Under the pieces are notes generated by a model. It did no database searches, had not been told where the DNA came from, and saw nothing but the letters and a program-made list of their open reading frames with translations. Shown in pieces: positions 46,561-58,733 of a DNA stretch of 64,000 nt (its first letter is position 1; every line of letters begins with the position of its first letter). Source of the DNA: Coniferiporia sulphurascens. Lineage: Eukaryota > Basidiomycota > Agaricomycetes > Hymenochaetales > Hymenochaetaceae. A program made the position numbers and the translations under genes. The DNA is taken from the NCBI GenBank assembly GCA_002794785.1, contig NBBA01000010.1, forward strand, positions 1-64,000, read 5' to 3'.

Positions 46561-47701
46561 TGAGGACGACTGTGGACGAATGCCATAGTTATGATAATGT
46601 GAGAAGATTAACCAATATTCTACTACAACTCTAACAATTAATACCCATCCCTTCGTTAGGATAAGCGGGGAAAGCACAATGACTGCCCAGCCACCTCCGA
46701 TACCATCAAAGGACCTTTCAACGTTTAAAGATCGGATAATGTCTCCTCCTCGCTTTCGTTGCGCAGAGCCGATTATAACGCTTAGTGCTTGGGTATCAGG
46801 GCTGAAGTAGCCAGTATAGTATGTCCGTTTCGACGCCAGCTTTTCGGTTTTCCGTATGGATAGGATAATGTTTATCGGATTAAAATTTTGTTTTTTATCC
46901 GGAAAAGGTCTTGAGACTCGCGGAATACGTAGAGGGTATTTATAGGATATAAAACGCGTTCTGCACGAATGAAAGGTCTTGTCCTTACATACAAGTCGAA
47001 CACCCTCACCAAGAAACCGCGCATATCAAATCTAAATATTTGCAAGGTAGAGCGATTTAGACCTGGTGATGGCAAGCAGAGAGTGATCTGAAATATTCTA
47101 CTCAGGAACGTCACGTAAGCTCTGGTGACAATCCCAAACCTCTCTGGAGTCGGTGTCCCGTTTGAGGTCTCATTATTTGAGAGGAAAATCGGCCACTGAC
47201 TGAGGACCGGCCGCGAGGGCAGACGCGAGCTCATCAAAAAAGGTCGCCCCAGCATCGTTAGAGCCTTGTTGAAGTTCGAGCTCAATCATCAATGCCGAGA
47301 CGGCGTCGAAGTTTAAATTATTTTTCGTAGAATTTTTACTGCCTGTATGCGCTACTGGTAACAAGATATTCTAGTTGGCGTACGGAAAGCATTTGCACGC
47401 GCCGAAAATTGATGAAAACCAACAAGTCTGAGGACTGGGCGATGGGTTGGTGCGGATAAGAAAGAGGACTGGGGGGCATGACGGTGGCTTGATATTTGAA
47501 AGCGTCATAATGGTTCCCATCGGGTCGAGCGCCTTCCAACCTTCCTAATTATAGCAGTTGTCTAGAATGAGGTCACTTGATATTGCCACAATGTAGCCTT
47601 GGTATATTATTACACGTCGCCGGAGCATCTAGTTACCGATGTTTCTTACACAATTTGCAGTTCGTGGATCCCAAACTAAGACCTTCGCCAGGTCGCCACA
47701 C
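46561..47701. other. Intergenic region with partial downstream repeat
   Basis: 46635-46830 resembles the downstream flanks of copies A and B. The rest contains only short frames without recognised domains; minus-strand frames at 47336-47539 lie downstream of the dehydratase stop and are probably 3' UTR. Confidence 0.45.
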
Positions 47702-49151
47702 TTACTGACAGTTCTCGAGCTCAGCGACAAGTTTGGCATGGGACGCCATGGCTTCACGTGTCCAGCGTCTTGGAATGTCAGGATCATCCTTGCCTTGGTC
47801 TTCAGCGTAAAACACCTATAGAAACCACATTCCCAGTCAGCCCTTGCACGGCTTAATTAGTTTTAGCCACATTATCCACGTACTTCGTATGACCACGGTC
47901 CTCGCCAGCCAGTCGAGAGTATGGCTTTCATGACGTCTAGCACAGGCAAGAAACCGCGGCGTTCAACCGGAAAATCAACTTGGAGGGGCAGCGGGCGGTG
48001 GGCGTTTGACCAAGCGTACAGCACATGGATACCCTGCTCCTCCGCTGTTGCTGCAAGTGCAGCGGGCTCGACATGCGAGCCGTCCGAAATTTGCAGGTAA
48101 AAGATTTTCTCGGTATGCGGCATGAGAGCAGATTTGAGGTTATTCAAAGAATCAGTGAGAGAAGTACACGGAGGCGGCACCGTGTTTGACAATGAGGATG
48201 GAAGAGAAACTTCGGCTGCACAGTGGATAGCTAGAAACACGAAGATAAAGACATTGAATTAACGAAGGCGTAAGAACAATTGATATCATGACCAAGGGTA
48301 TTATCGGACGTGCCTGATATTTGGAATGTGTCGAGGCAAAGTCCGAAATTTGGACGGTCAACGCGCTTACAAATATCCCAAGTATGCTCCCAAGAATTAC
48401 TGTGAGAAGCGCGTTAGATATTCCTTGAAACGCTTTAATTCCTCACTAACACATGCGTGCCCCACGCCCACATTTCGTATGCACTGGGATTTCCGTGTTA
48501 GAGAATCATTCGCAGGGGTTAAGGGTGGATAATTGTATTTACATGCGAATTGGAGGATCATATGCATTTGCCTCGTCCGCCAAAGCGCGGAGGTTGTTCG
48601 CCATGGTTTCGAAGTTCGAGCTGATTTCGGGATCGTCGGAGGATCCTACTTGAAGCATTTCACACCCAAATGCCTTCAACACGCGTAAACGTTACTGTAT
48701 CCATACAGATTGAGTCAGTGCGGACCTTTAGCACTTTGAACCATGTTTTAGCCTTGCCCAAATTTCGCTCGATTTTAGCATCATCCTTATATCCCTCAAA
48801 CCGAGAGAATCTGTGCGTGCTTCATCAGTATCTACGCCCTATTAGAATGAAGAGTACCCACGGCATGACCGTCAGCACGCGTAGACCGAGTGTACGGCAG
48901 AGCTCGTGAATCTCATTCGCAACCATTAAGAGTTTGTCCACATCACCAATACCTGCGTCAGAGATTTTCATGTAGCGATCGAATTTTGACGATGCATGTT
49001 GCTCCAGGTCTGGAAAGGCAATCTCAGTCCATTTAAAACCGGCTTCCGCAATTGCCTCCAGTTTTCTGGGGAGTGTGTGGGAGAGGTGCATCCCTGCGGA
49101 CGCTGTTGCGTAGGACGTAGCAACTTCCTTCAAAGAGCTGGAGACGGACAT
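47702..49151 (-). CDS. 3-dehydroshikimate dehydratase-like TIM-barrel protein
   Basis: Predicted cytosolic metal-dependent TIM-barrel enzyme of the xylose-isomerase-like/AP-endonuclease-2 fold. The closest recalled family is the fungal 3-dehydroshikimate dehydratase, which converts 3-dehydroshikimate to protocatechuate and links the shikimate/quinate routes. Seven exons: 49151-48862, 48810-48726, 48673-48543, 48483-48451, 48399-48314, 48230-47884 and 47815-47702 (361 residues, near the family's usual length). The four expected metal ligands are visible: Glu172 in AYEMW, Asp203 in CLDTF, Gln255 in FYLQISDG and Glu324 in WSYEVF. The intron after exon 5 needs a GC donor (CAG|GCACGT) to keep the frame. 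It is transcribed away from lunapark, with 266 bp between start codons. The exact substrate is inferred. Confidence 0.75.
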
Positions 49152-49417
49152 GGCGGTTGAGGAAAGATGGGGAAATCCTCATCTTGAGCATAATATTAAT
49201 TATTGGATTGAGTGGACTCTGGTAGACGAATGATCTCAACGGTGACGACACAGTTAAGAGGCCAACGGATACTCCCGAAGCCGGCCCTAAAGCTGAGACC
49301 CTGTGACGCACGGAGTCCATGTGGCTTGTTGACATCAAATTCTGAACACAAGTCGCTGCGAATGCAGCATCCTCCAATCACCTCTTGCTGGCACTCTCAT
49401 TTTTTCTTGTATTTATC
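49152..49417. promoter_or_regulatory. Shared divergent promoter of the dehydratase-like and lunapark genes
   Basis: Only 266 bp separate the two start codons, so both promoters and 5' UTRs must lie here. AT-rich DNA near 49188-49202 (ATAATATTAATTATTGG) includes a reverse-orientation CCAAT-like word (ATTGG). No clear TATA box serves lunapark. Confidence 0.6.
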
Positions 49418-50833
49418 ATGTCAATTCTAAGCTGGTTTTCGAAGGTGCGCTCTCGTGCACATGGATCTTAATCAACTACTGAAATCATTCACATACAGAA
49501 GGAACCAGAGGATTATGAGCAGGTGCTTTCATCGCTCGCGCTGGACATCCAGAAGCGTCAGACGCGTCTTTCCGAGATTAGACTGCGTGAAAGACGGACA
49601 ACGCTCATCTTAACGATGTATACCTTTTCGTTCTGGGTGGCGTATGTGGGGGCGTGGTACGCGGACTTCTTGCCACATGTCAGCGGTCTCCAGTTCGAGC
49701 ACACCGTGAAGACGGTCCCCGTGTTTGTAGGACCTATCATGTGAGTCTGGCCTTGCCTATTGACCACGTCCATACTTATTCAAACCACTAGAATCCAATT
49801 CTCCCGACGAATAGTGCAGACGTGGTACACAAGGATAGGCAATGCTGAAGGTGCGTGTATGTTCGGCCTCAATGCATTCGTCCTAACTTGCCTCCTCAGA
49901 GAAAACATTGAAGGCCCTTCTTGCACAACAGCGGAGTAAAGTTGAAGAAATCAAAAAAAAGACAAACTACTATTCTACAAAGAATCTCATCGAACGCTAT
50001 GACGCCTCACCAGCGGGTTCGCCCGCTAAGCTGCGTCCTGGTGTACCGCAAATTCCCGTGACGCCGCAGCGCCCCTCTGCGCAGACGAACGGGCTCATGC
50101 CTGGACAGGGCAGACCGCAGACACCGGGCGCGCCCATGAACACGCTGCAAGTCTTAGGGGGTGTGTATCGTGCGAACTGTCCTTGGAAACTGTATCGCTG
50201 ACCCCTATTTTAGGCCTACAGGTCCCTGCAACACCGCTACGTAAACAGTGGTATGACAAACTCGCTGACGCGCTGTTGGGTGATGACGAGCTGGGCGCCA
50301 ATTCCGCGGCGAGTCGTTACGCGCTCATTTGCCAAAAATGCTTCACACACAATGGACTCGTCAAAGAAGATCTGTGGGAGGACACCCGTAATTGCCATTT
50401 ATTTCTTCGTTTCTATATCTAACTAATCACGTTGTCTGTGACAGAATACGTTTGCCCGAAGTGTGGGCACTTTAATCCGTCCGCGCGCGCACTAAAAGCT
50501 GCGCAAGGGCCAACCCTGTTTAAATCACCCCAGTCCCAACGTACACCCAGGTCCGGTCCAAGAAAGTCCGAACCGCTCAGCAGATCATTGCTCCAGCCTC
50601 CGTCAGCAGCATCAAGCTCGGATAGACGGAAATCAATGCCAGCCCTGCAGACGCTCCCCGCCGACGAGGAGCTTCAGCTCCCTGCTTCCGCTTCAACACA
50701 GGGTCAATCACGACATCCGGCACTTTCCGATGCTATATCTTTGTCAGACAGCGAAGAGGAGCAGGAAGGCGAAGGGAACACGTCACTAGCGGAATCGGAG
50801 GGACATGCTGTACATATGGAAGTTGACTCATAG
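49418..50833 (+). CDS. LNP1: Lunapark, ER three-way-junction protein
   Basis: ER membrane protein that stabilises tubule junctions together with atlastin/Sey1-type GTPases and reticulons. Six exons: 49418-49444, 49499-49740, 49792-49850, 49900-50160, 50214-50387 and 50445-50833, all phase-consistent, giving 383 residues. The protein starts MSILSWFSKK, then a DYEQVLSSLALDIQ helix, two membrane segments (around TLILTMYTFSFWVAYVG and VKTVPVFVGPIII), a coiled coil (LLAQQRSKVEEIKKKTNYYS), and a Lunapark-type zinc ribbon built from CQKC and CPKC pairs with HNGL and GHFNP between and after them. It ends in an acidic Ser/Glu tail. Layout and length match fungal Lnp1. The 27-nt first exon matches the family's N-terminus, which supports this start. 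Confidence 0.92.
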
Positions 50834-51230
50834 CGGTAATTTTTCTTAACCGAATTTAATTGCTGTTTGTATTTCGTGCATTGTTTTGGCTGATAAAACG
50901 AGCAGCCCATTTCACCGCGTTTTGCCTGTGTTCCCGGCTGTTTTGGAGTTTTCTTCCTCAAAGGGTTGGTTCCTTGACGCGCTCTGCGTTAAGTAAGCAA
51001 TATAGATGCAAACGTGATACGTAAGTATACAAGTGAACTTCTACAATACGTGGTGAAACCTGGTAGTATAACAACAAAACACACCGTCTACACGGCAACA
51101 CAAGCAGAAAATTAAACGACGGAATACACGGTAGCTCACTGACGAAATTAAACCCCTAGAGACAATTCAGAAGCTGTGCCGATTGAACATAAACACATGG
51201 ATACTGGATACTCACACCGTAGTCCACTTC
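50834..51230. other. Convergent 3' intergenic region
   Basis: Space between the ends of lunapark (plus) and the Zn2Cys6 regulator (minus). It is AT-rich and would contain both 3' UTRs. No gene is seen. Confidence 0.5.
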
Positions 51231-54200
51231 TCAGCTTTCATTAAAGCCAGGATTCGACAACGCCGCGAGGATTTCATAAAGCGCAAGGTCCTCACCATCA
51301 CTCGCAAAGTCCATGCCGCTGAACGCATTCACCATCCCGGTCCCCGGCCCAGACATACCGGCCGCGCTCGCGTGGCCGGAGGGCTGGAACCCCAAGGACT
51401 GCATACCAAGCGCAGGGACGTCAGATGCACCTGGGCCCGTCCCGAGTCCCATCCCGCCCAGCCCAATAGGGTCGAACATGCTCATCCCAGGCATGACCGC
51501 GTCCAAGCTAGACTGTGCATCGAAGAGGAAGCCGAGGTCCAGTGCACTAGTGCCGACACCGCCGAGCCCCTCGCTGCTGTACATCGGCCGATCCCGGTCG
51601 TCAGCGCTCATGTACTGGTTATCTGAGGCGTAAGAGTCGTCTGAGAAATAGTCAGATCGGTACATGAGATTATTGGCTCCTTTGAAAACGAAGGGGTAGC
51701 CGTTGTGCAAGGCATTGAACGGCTGGGGGTGCATGGATATAGGGCTGTTGGTGTCTGACATGGCGGTGTCAGGGGCGATAGAATGGCTCGGGTCATATTG
51801 TAGGAAAAATGGTGTTGTTGGGGAATTATCAGTGGGCTGTGAAGTAACACTTGGGATTGAAGGTGTCGAAAAGTCCGGGGACGTTTCACCGCTTGTACTG
51901 TCTTCTGTGTTCTGAGTGACTAGATCAGATACCGGGGAAGGCGTCGCCATTGCACCAGGGACTATGCTCGGTCTCGGCCTACTCATCACCCTCTGCTTCT
52001 TCGCTCTCTTTCTTGGAACATCAATTCTGTCTGCTTTTGTACGTCGCTGATCTCGAAGCAGCTTCTCAAAAATATCAGCGATGCGCGTCGCGCATTCCCA
52101 GCTTTCTGCACATTCGCGTAGGAAACCCACGAGCTCCTCCACATTGCCGAGTGCTGAAGCCTGGGCCTGGGTTGCGGGCCTGCGGCCCGTCGCAGCCTGC
52201 ATTGCCTGCAGGATGTATATCGTACCCGAGGCGAAGATGGTCTGGATGAGTGTGATGGGCGAGAAGCGAACCGTCCCATATAATTTCCGCCAAAGGCGAA
52301 GAATATTGAGGATTTCGCGCGCAGCTGTATTACAACGCTGAATGGTGTGTCAGAGATGAGAATGGCCCGGTATAACATTACTTACTGCTACACTAAAATA
52401 TGAGGTTGTCGATTTCGCGCGGTGACGGTGGTAAAACGGGCGATGAAGCAGAATGAGCTGCCACCAGAAGGCAGCGTGCATCATTAACTTATTGGGAGGA
52501 GCGCCAGACTCATTCGACGGTATCACTCTGAGATCGGCAGGGAGGTCCTGGCGCCATTTATCGAGTTGGATGCTGCTCGTGCTGTTAGCCAAGCTTGCGT
52601 CCGAATATATCTAATACGCACTCAATTTCAGTGACAACAAGCTTGATTTCTGTCCCACCATCCGAGTTTGCAAGGATATTCCTGTCCCAGAACAAGTAAA
52701 AAGAGTTAAGCAGCAACGATCAGACCGTGTAGAAGTTTACAACACACATAAGGTCCATTATTTGTCGACTGATTTTCAGTAATTGGCAGCTCCATAAGAA
52801 CACTGTAAACGTTTTGCACCGCTCAACACTCGTATTCATGTTCGCATTGGCATCCCCCCGCCATGCTTCATGATCAAGTCGATCGCTTGTTCCATCTGCT
52901 GAAAGGGCCTGCAAACAAAAAGGGTCATTCATTGGGATAGAGCCACTTGCGCCCGGCCTCGGGATACCCGTATCCCTAGCTCCATTGTCTTCCCGACCCT
53001 TGCCTTGGTTTCTGGGGGCGCTGCTAGAGGGAAGCGATATTCCACACTCCCGTCCGACGTACAAGCTCCAGCACGCATCCTGTGCACAGCCCATGTGAAA
53101 AGCCCATGCCCGCTCAAACACCTGCTGAGGACGGAGACGTCCTGTGCGAAGAAGAGGGGTACAATCTGCAGAGAGTCCGAGCGCTTGTGCGACGCGTACG
53201 GACATACCTAGGAGTCAACCGTATCAGGATTTGAAGCGACAAAGATGGGGAAAATGACTTACCAAAATACATAAATCCAAGGGTCTGTTGACCTTGTCCG
53301 CTGTAGTAACTCGCCATCATTCCGAGCGCTTGGAACGTGCTGATGTTAGGCCACGAACACTCTTCCTCGATGTACGTCTTTGCTTCAGAAGCAAAGTGTG
53401 CGCGTGTTTCCGCTTTGCGTATTACGGGATCCGTTGAGAATGCACTCGCTACGGCAAGTAGTATGTTGTGGAGAAATGGCGAGTAATGAGCTAGTTTGGG
53501 AAGTGCGGACGAAGAGCGGTTATTGGGGGGAGAATCCGTTATGGGGGTTGACGGGTGGAGAAATGTATGCATGTCGCGGAGAAAGTATTCAGGAATTATG
53601 CGCATGCACCAGGAAGAGAAGAAAATAAATAGCCGATCGAGTAGCCTGGCGATTGTGAAACAGAACCGATGAGTATCACAAAAGTGGGGAATCGGGGAAT
53701 CACAACTTACACGTCGTGCTCTTTGCGAGACAGCGGGATTCCTTTTGGCAACCAACGATTCCAGCAATCACTCTGGCAATCGCAACCCTTCCATGTGTTA
53801 TCCACCGCATTTCCAATCAGCAAGACATGCGTCTTCTCAAGGGGGACAGGAGACGTAACGAATCTCGGCTTGCGTTTACCCTTTCTGTCCCTTTTGAATC
53901 TTGCGTGTGTAGGATCGCTCGGTCTCTATATGAAGGGTAAAAGCAAACTGATAAGAAACTTATTACAGAAGGAACGATATGTCATAACAGGGATGTGGAA
54001 TGTCCATAAAAATACCTGGCGGGTTTGGTTTGACGATTGATCTTGCGAAGAAGAGTAGGAATCGTATCCGCTTCCGGCATCATCAGGACGTCGGAGGCTT
54101 TTACGTAGCGTGTGCTGAGAACCTCGTTGGCGAAGTCGAAAGACGGAGGTAAAACCGTATAGATGAAGGTCTTCCCGTTCAGTCTTGAAAGAGAAAAACC

Positions 54201-55427
54201 AGGTAGGTGAAATTTAGTGAGACGTATGAAGGAGCTTACAAACTCACGAAAAAGGTTTTCGTTGGCGCAGCAAGAGCTTTGTCCACATCATCATCACTAT
54301 CATCGCTTTCGTCGTCACTATCATCAGCACTTTCCACATCGCAATCTCTGTCCGCTTCCTGCCCATCATCGCTACATTCGCTTGCAACTTCATCCTGTAA
54401 AGCTGGGTCTCCATTTTCCTCCACGTGGTGACCTATCTCTTCTAGAGGAACTAGACCCCATAACCCAGTACCTAGCCCGGAAATATCGTTTTCTCGATTG
54501 TCCTGAGGCCTCTGAACGCCAGAAATAGCGTCTTCTCCCGAACTTGGTGCATCTGGATGAGAAAGAGACCCACCAGAGTGGACATCTGTAGTAAGGTTGT
54601 CAGGTACATTCGAGCTTTTTTCAAGCTCGGGACCAGGGATATTGACGTTGCTAGGTTGGCCAGGGGTCGACGCGACGTGCGTGCGCAATGTAGCAACCTC
54701 ACGCTTGAGTCGATCGACCTCTGCACGCAAGAGCGCGTTCTGGTGATTAAGCGCCCGCTCGTGGGCACGCGTGAGCGGACGGCGCGCATCTTCCTGTGTC
54801 CAGATGCACTGTATGAATTTGTCATACGGATATTTGTGCAATAAATGTGTCTTGTCAGAAAGGGGTAGATCGTATCAAAAAATCATCGGTAGATGACTCA
54901 CGTCGTGTCCGGTCTTCCGGCAACGCTCGCATATTGGCTCCCCACCTTCACATTTTGTTCTTCTGTGCAAGAGGGCGTTAGCGACTGGATTTAGCAAAAA
55001 CAAAATAGGGTGATATTGTCGAATCTGCTATTGAACTGAGGGGGGAAGAAGCTTTGCTTTTCCGAGTGAAAGCCCGGAGAAGGTAATGAATCGTGCGTGG
55101 ATGTGTGAAAGAAAAACGTGATATAAAGCCGCATGCTCCACAGCAGGTCAAGGGGAATTATATGATAGAAGACGGTAGCAGACGGGCTTTAGTAACAGCA
55201 GCGGAAACAGCCGCTCGAATAGCGAAAGAGCCGGACATGACCGCGAGATGGCAGATTTGAAGTATAGAGAGGTGAAAGAGAGAGAAAGTCACGCACGCTT
55301 TCCTGCACTGCGTGCACGCGTGTCTTGCATACTTGCCCACGACAGTGCGCTTCCCCTTTGACGGACCACTTCCTCCAGTTCCCCTCCTATTTCCTCCTTC
55401 GTCTTCTCCTGCCACAGGCAAGTTCAT
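51231..55427 (-). CDS. Zn2Cys6 transcription factor with fungal_trans domain
   Basis: Nuclear binuclear-zinc-cluster activator or repressor. Ten exons: 55427-55297, 54962-54902, 54808-54248, 54183-54016, 53925-53711, 53645-53263, 53207-52748, 52681-52622, 52581-52386 and 52337-51231 (1113 residues). The zinc cluster at residues 38-65 has perfect C-x2-C-x6-C-x6-C-x2-C-x6-C spacing and is split by two introns. A heptad-like helix (about 79-110) may be the dimerisation coil, and an acidic Asp/Glu/Ser tract lies near 205-245. EDLHLYGFTSVFR begins the regulatory half. The middle-homology region runs through RIIPEYFLRDM, QALGMMASYYSGQGQ, SVRVAQALGL and FERAWAFHMGCAQDACWS. The last exon ends in a Gly/Met/Asp-rich tail that may be an activation domain. 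The target genes are unknown. Confidence 0.9.
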
Positions 55428-56264
55428 TCCAGCTGAAAACCCCCAGGATGGCTTCTAGAATCGTATCTATTTTGCTGCGAAGTACATGAGCTGCAGCCGT
55501 GTATGGACACGGTCATCAATACACGTACCAAACAACAAGCGTCGAGGCGCGCGGACCAGGCTGATATGCAGCTAGAAATTAAGTCGCTGGTTAAACGGAT
55601 GTGGCGATGCATATGAAATGGATTCCGCAGGAAGAGCCACTTACTGGAGATCGTTGAGGTATGGACAAACAAGCAGGCGAATGGCCGGGTTCGATTCTTG
55701 GCCTAACTCACTATCGACGGCCTCGCATTCAAATCAAACCGTCAATTTCCTAGAATTAATTGCAATATCCTTTTGGAACGAGAAGTCAAATTGAGGCGAG
55801 GGTAGAACCAAGAGCCAAGGGACGTTTTTTTTGCTTATAAGCTCTTAGAAAACAGAGTAGTGGACACAGCCAGCTTTGATGCAGCTCCGGAATTCTGAAG
55901 GAATGTCGAGTCTGTGCAATATTAAGGGCTTGGGCAGTGCTGCGTCTCAGGCAGTTGTTGGACGTGTTGACCGTTAACTGTATACAGATGCGTCGTTCGG
56001 GATTCGGGAGTGTACAGCCACGTCGCTTCCAGGACGAACTCAGGCACGCTTGCCAGATAGTAATTTTGAATAAAACATTATAATGGCAGGCTGTGAGATC
56101 GCGGTTTTCTGACCAGGTCATGCGTTCAGAGAGTTTTATTGCTTCCTCTAAAACCACAATATTTTACATGCACAAGAAGTCATACAAATTCCATTTGAAT
56201 GAGAATTAGAAGAGAGGGTTGTAGGCCTACAGTACATACACGCGATTTCTTGACCCGGACATGG
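55428..56264. other. Intergenic region
   Basis: Promoter side of the Zn2Cys6 regulator and 3' side of the broken DUF6699-type gene. Short frames only. A tRNA-like GGGTTCGATTC word at 55688 lacks a supporting tRNA fold. Confidence 0.4.
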
Positions 56265-57474
56265 CTATTCTACTTCAAGAACATAAAGATTCGGCCCTAT
56301 ATTGGCCAGACCTTTAAACGTTTTCTTTCCAAGCAGCAAAGTCGACGACCTGACGTTTGTCCGAAATGGTCCTGCATCTAATCTAACAGTTTCTTCGAAA
56401 AAGCCCTCCAGAGCTGTAAAAGTATTTAATCCTGTTCGGGGCATCTTCTGAAAGAAATCACTCCATTTATAAAATATAGTCGTATTTGTGATCTGATGAT
56501 GTTTCATAAGCATCCCATGACTAGACGAGGCGAGGCCTGCTTTCACGCCAAGTGGCAGGGTCTTCCAAAGGCGGTGAGAAATGAAGCCGTCGAGCCAGGC
56601 GCGAATCGCTTGGAGTACGTTGTACACGCTCAAATAGGGGTCACCGTGCTCATCGCGAAGACTCGTGCCAATATGAGCATTAATCCCGAGGTAGAACCCT
56701 TCGAAGCTGCCTGCCTTTATCACGACCCGCGAAAGCGGAGGATAAAAAGCAGATCAATTTAGCTCGTCCTTCGTGAAACGACGGCCGTTAAATTTCATTT
56801 TGGTGAGTGGCTCCGGGATTGTCCAATCGAATACGGCGACGGTCTTCTCCGGAAATAGTCCGAGTGCGGGGTGAATGAGCATCCCTCGCGTATAGATTTC
56901 GAAGAATGGGATGGGAGGATCCTTTCGTAGAGAGGCATAAAATGCTTTATTCTCCGTCGTCCACCTGCTGCCATGACGTTGCCCGGCCTTGCACGTCGTG
57001 CGATCAAAGAATTCTCTGAAGACAGGGACGTAGTTCAGAATTGCACGTGAAGGCTAGAAGAAAAACATTGTTAGCCTGAGATGCCATGGTTAAATAGAAC
57101 TGATTAGCAGCACTAGCCTGTATGTAACCGGGGAATAGAGCATTAAAGTGCTTCCAAAAGACCTTTAAGGCAACTTTGCGTACACCATGTCTTGGCGGTG
57201 TTCCGACCGAAGTTTTCCTCTTCGCTAACAGATCGACTGGTGTGACACCAGTGACTAGAACTCTTTTCGTCAATTCATGCAGCTTTCCAATATCCAGCAA
57301 AGGTCGGCCATTTCTTGCGGAATTCTCGACCGGCACGTGCGGGGTAAGGATTCCAGATGGCTCGGGAGAAATAGGCGGTGTCCTCTTCGGTCTGCGTATC
57401 GTTTTATGGAGGTCCTCTTTTCTTCTTCCGGAAACGGCGCGTCGAGTGAGCTTCTCGTGTTTCGTTAGTGCCAT
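56265..57474 (-). pseudogene. DUF6699-type protein, copy 2, broken by an in-frame TGA
   Basis: Exon 1 (57474-57118) encodes a basic, Pro-rich N-terminus. A GC-AG intron (donor CAG|GCTAGT, acceptor CTTCTAG, 64 bp) joins in phase 0 to exon 2 (57053-56265). The domain opens with IHPALGLFPEKTVAVFDWT, close to the HP-L/WDLS pattern of the family, then FTKDELN, TGA (56756-56754), and continues in the same frame with SAFYPPL and IKAGSFEGFYLGINAH. Copy 1 has DELAASPFTPP at this point, so the alignment continues across the stop. A single CGA-to-TGA change explains it. Read through, the protein would be about 380 residues. It is either a recent pseudogene or a truncated 219-residue product. Confidence 0.75.
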
Positions 57475-57932
57475 GGTGTGAGAAGAGTGCAGAGGGATAT
57501 AAAAGCGTCCGTGATGGTTGGTGCATTTTGATCGAGAGGAGACGCTTTATATGAAGATGCGGATGGACCACGTCAAAAAAGTTCAGCCACGCCAACCACG
57601 GTGGCATTCAGGCAAAAGTGGAAGTGTCTTAGACTCTGTGTATAATGAAATTGTTCCGCGCAGGGATTTAATGCCAGTGGTTCGGAGGTGCCACAGTGTA
57701 CCTATGCTGTGTTCATTAATTCTCGGGCTCCAACGTTAGTGTCGTCGGGCCTACATATTCTGAAAGACAGTGCCTTTCCCATATATTCAAAGCGAAGAGA
57801 AAACATAAACCGGATTGAGAATCTTGTTGTTTCTTGTCAGCAAAAAAAGGTTGAAACTCGAGGGCCCGAGCCAAAAAAACAGAGGTCGCCGGGTCGGGGT
57901 CTACCGAGTTCCCGACCACGTGGTCCCGCTTT
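57475..57932. other. Intergenic DNA, left of the truncated LINE
   Basis: No gene is supported. The right edge, 57918-57932 (ACGTGGTCCCGCTTT), is the left copy of the target duplication of the truncated LINE. Confidence 0.5.
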
Positions 57933-58099
57933 TTTTTTTTTTTTTTGATTCTCAATTTGTATTCCGCTATAGCAAAGTAATTACAAGACGCAGTCACCCA
58001 TTCGACGTATCTAGGGTATTTATGATGGCAGGTGGAGTGTGGTAAGAAGGGGATCTGGCATGGTAAGATGGGTCATGGGTTGGAATGCAGGAGGGCGGC

Positions 58100-58659
58100 T
58101 GTTACAATTTTCCTTCACTTTTCCCTTAATGCGCTGACTCACTTCCTCTTTGTCATCATCAGTCAGTGCAACTCCCCCATTTCTCTGCCTTACTCATCCT
58201 TATTCGCCTTGCGCCATAAGACGCCATGATGATGCCTTATTGCACCATCATGACGTGCTTTGCTTACTGATCACCGTACTTGTATTACCAAGGCCTTCCT
58301 TGAGTTTCCATGACCTTCCATTAGTCTGGTAAACATACCTAACCAAGTCGCTACAGTAGCAAACACATAGAGTAGCATATAAGCATGTAACTTCAGTAGC
58401 ACAAGCCCTAAGCTTGTGCTCTTTGTTCATACAAGCCCATTATCTGCTACCACCAGTCTACTGTGTGCTTCAGGCCATCAGTTGCTTTGTCATAACCCAA
58501 CTCGCTCCCAGAAGCCTACCACATCTATATCATCGATCAGGAAGCCCCACCAATGATCATCCTCAACTTACGACATCTAGGAAGCCCCATTGCCATACCA
58601 TCAGTTCCGACAATCAGGAAGCCCCGACATTGATCACCACGTAACCGTTGAGCTTAACA
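58100..58659 (-). mobile_element. Solo LTR B (560 bp, minus orientation)
   Basis: Reverse-oriented copy of the LTR family, read here as TGTTACAATTTTCC to GCTTAACA. It is flanked by GCGGC (58095-58099) and GCAGC (58660-58664), a 5-bp duplication with one mismatch. It is inserted in the 3' part of the truncated LINE, 74 bp from solo LTR C, which points the other way. Confidence 0.83.
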
Positions 58660-58733
58660 GCAGCTACTGAGGTGGGTGGCATGATAGGTGGACTATGGGG
58701 GGTGGAATCGGTTGCTGAGAATGGGTAGGGGAG

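Noticed and set aside
55686..55700. GGGTTCGATTC word resembling a tRNA T-loop / pol III B box
   Set aside because: No matching acceptor stem, anticodon arm or A box at tRNA spacing was found.
57930..57946. Run of 17 T as a pol III terminator or 5S-like gene end
   Set aside because: It lies beside a 15-bp target duplication and is better explained as the poly(A) tail of the minus-strand LINE.
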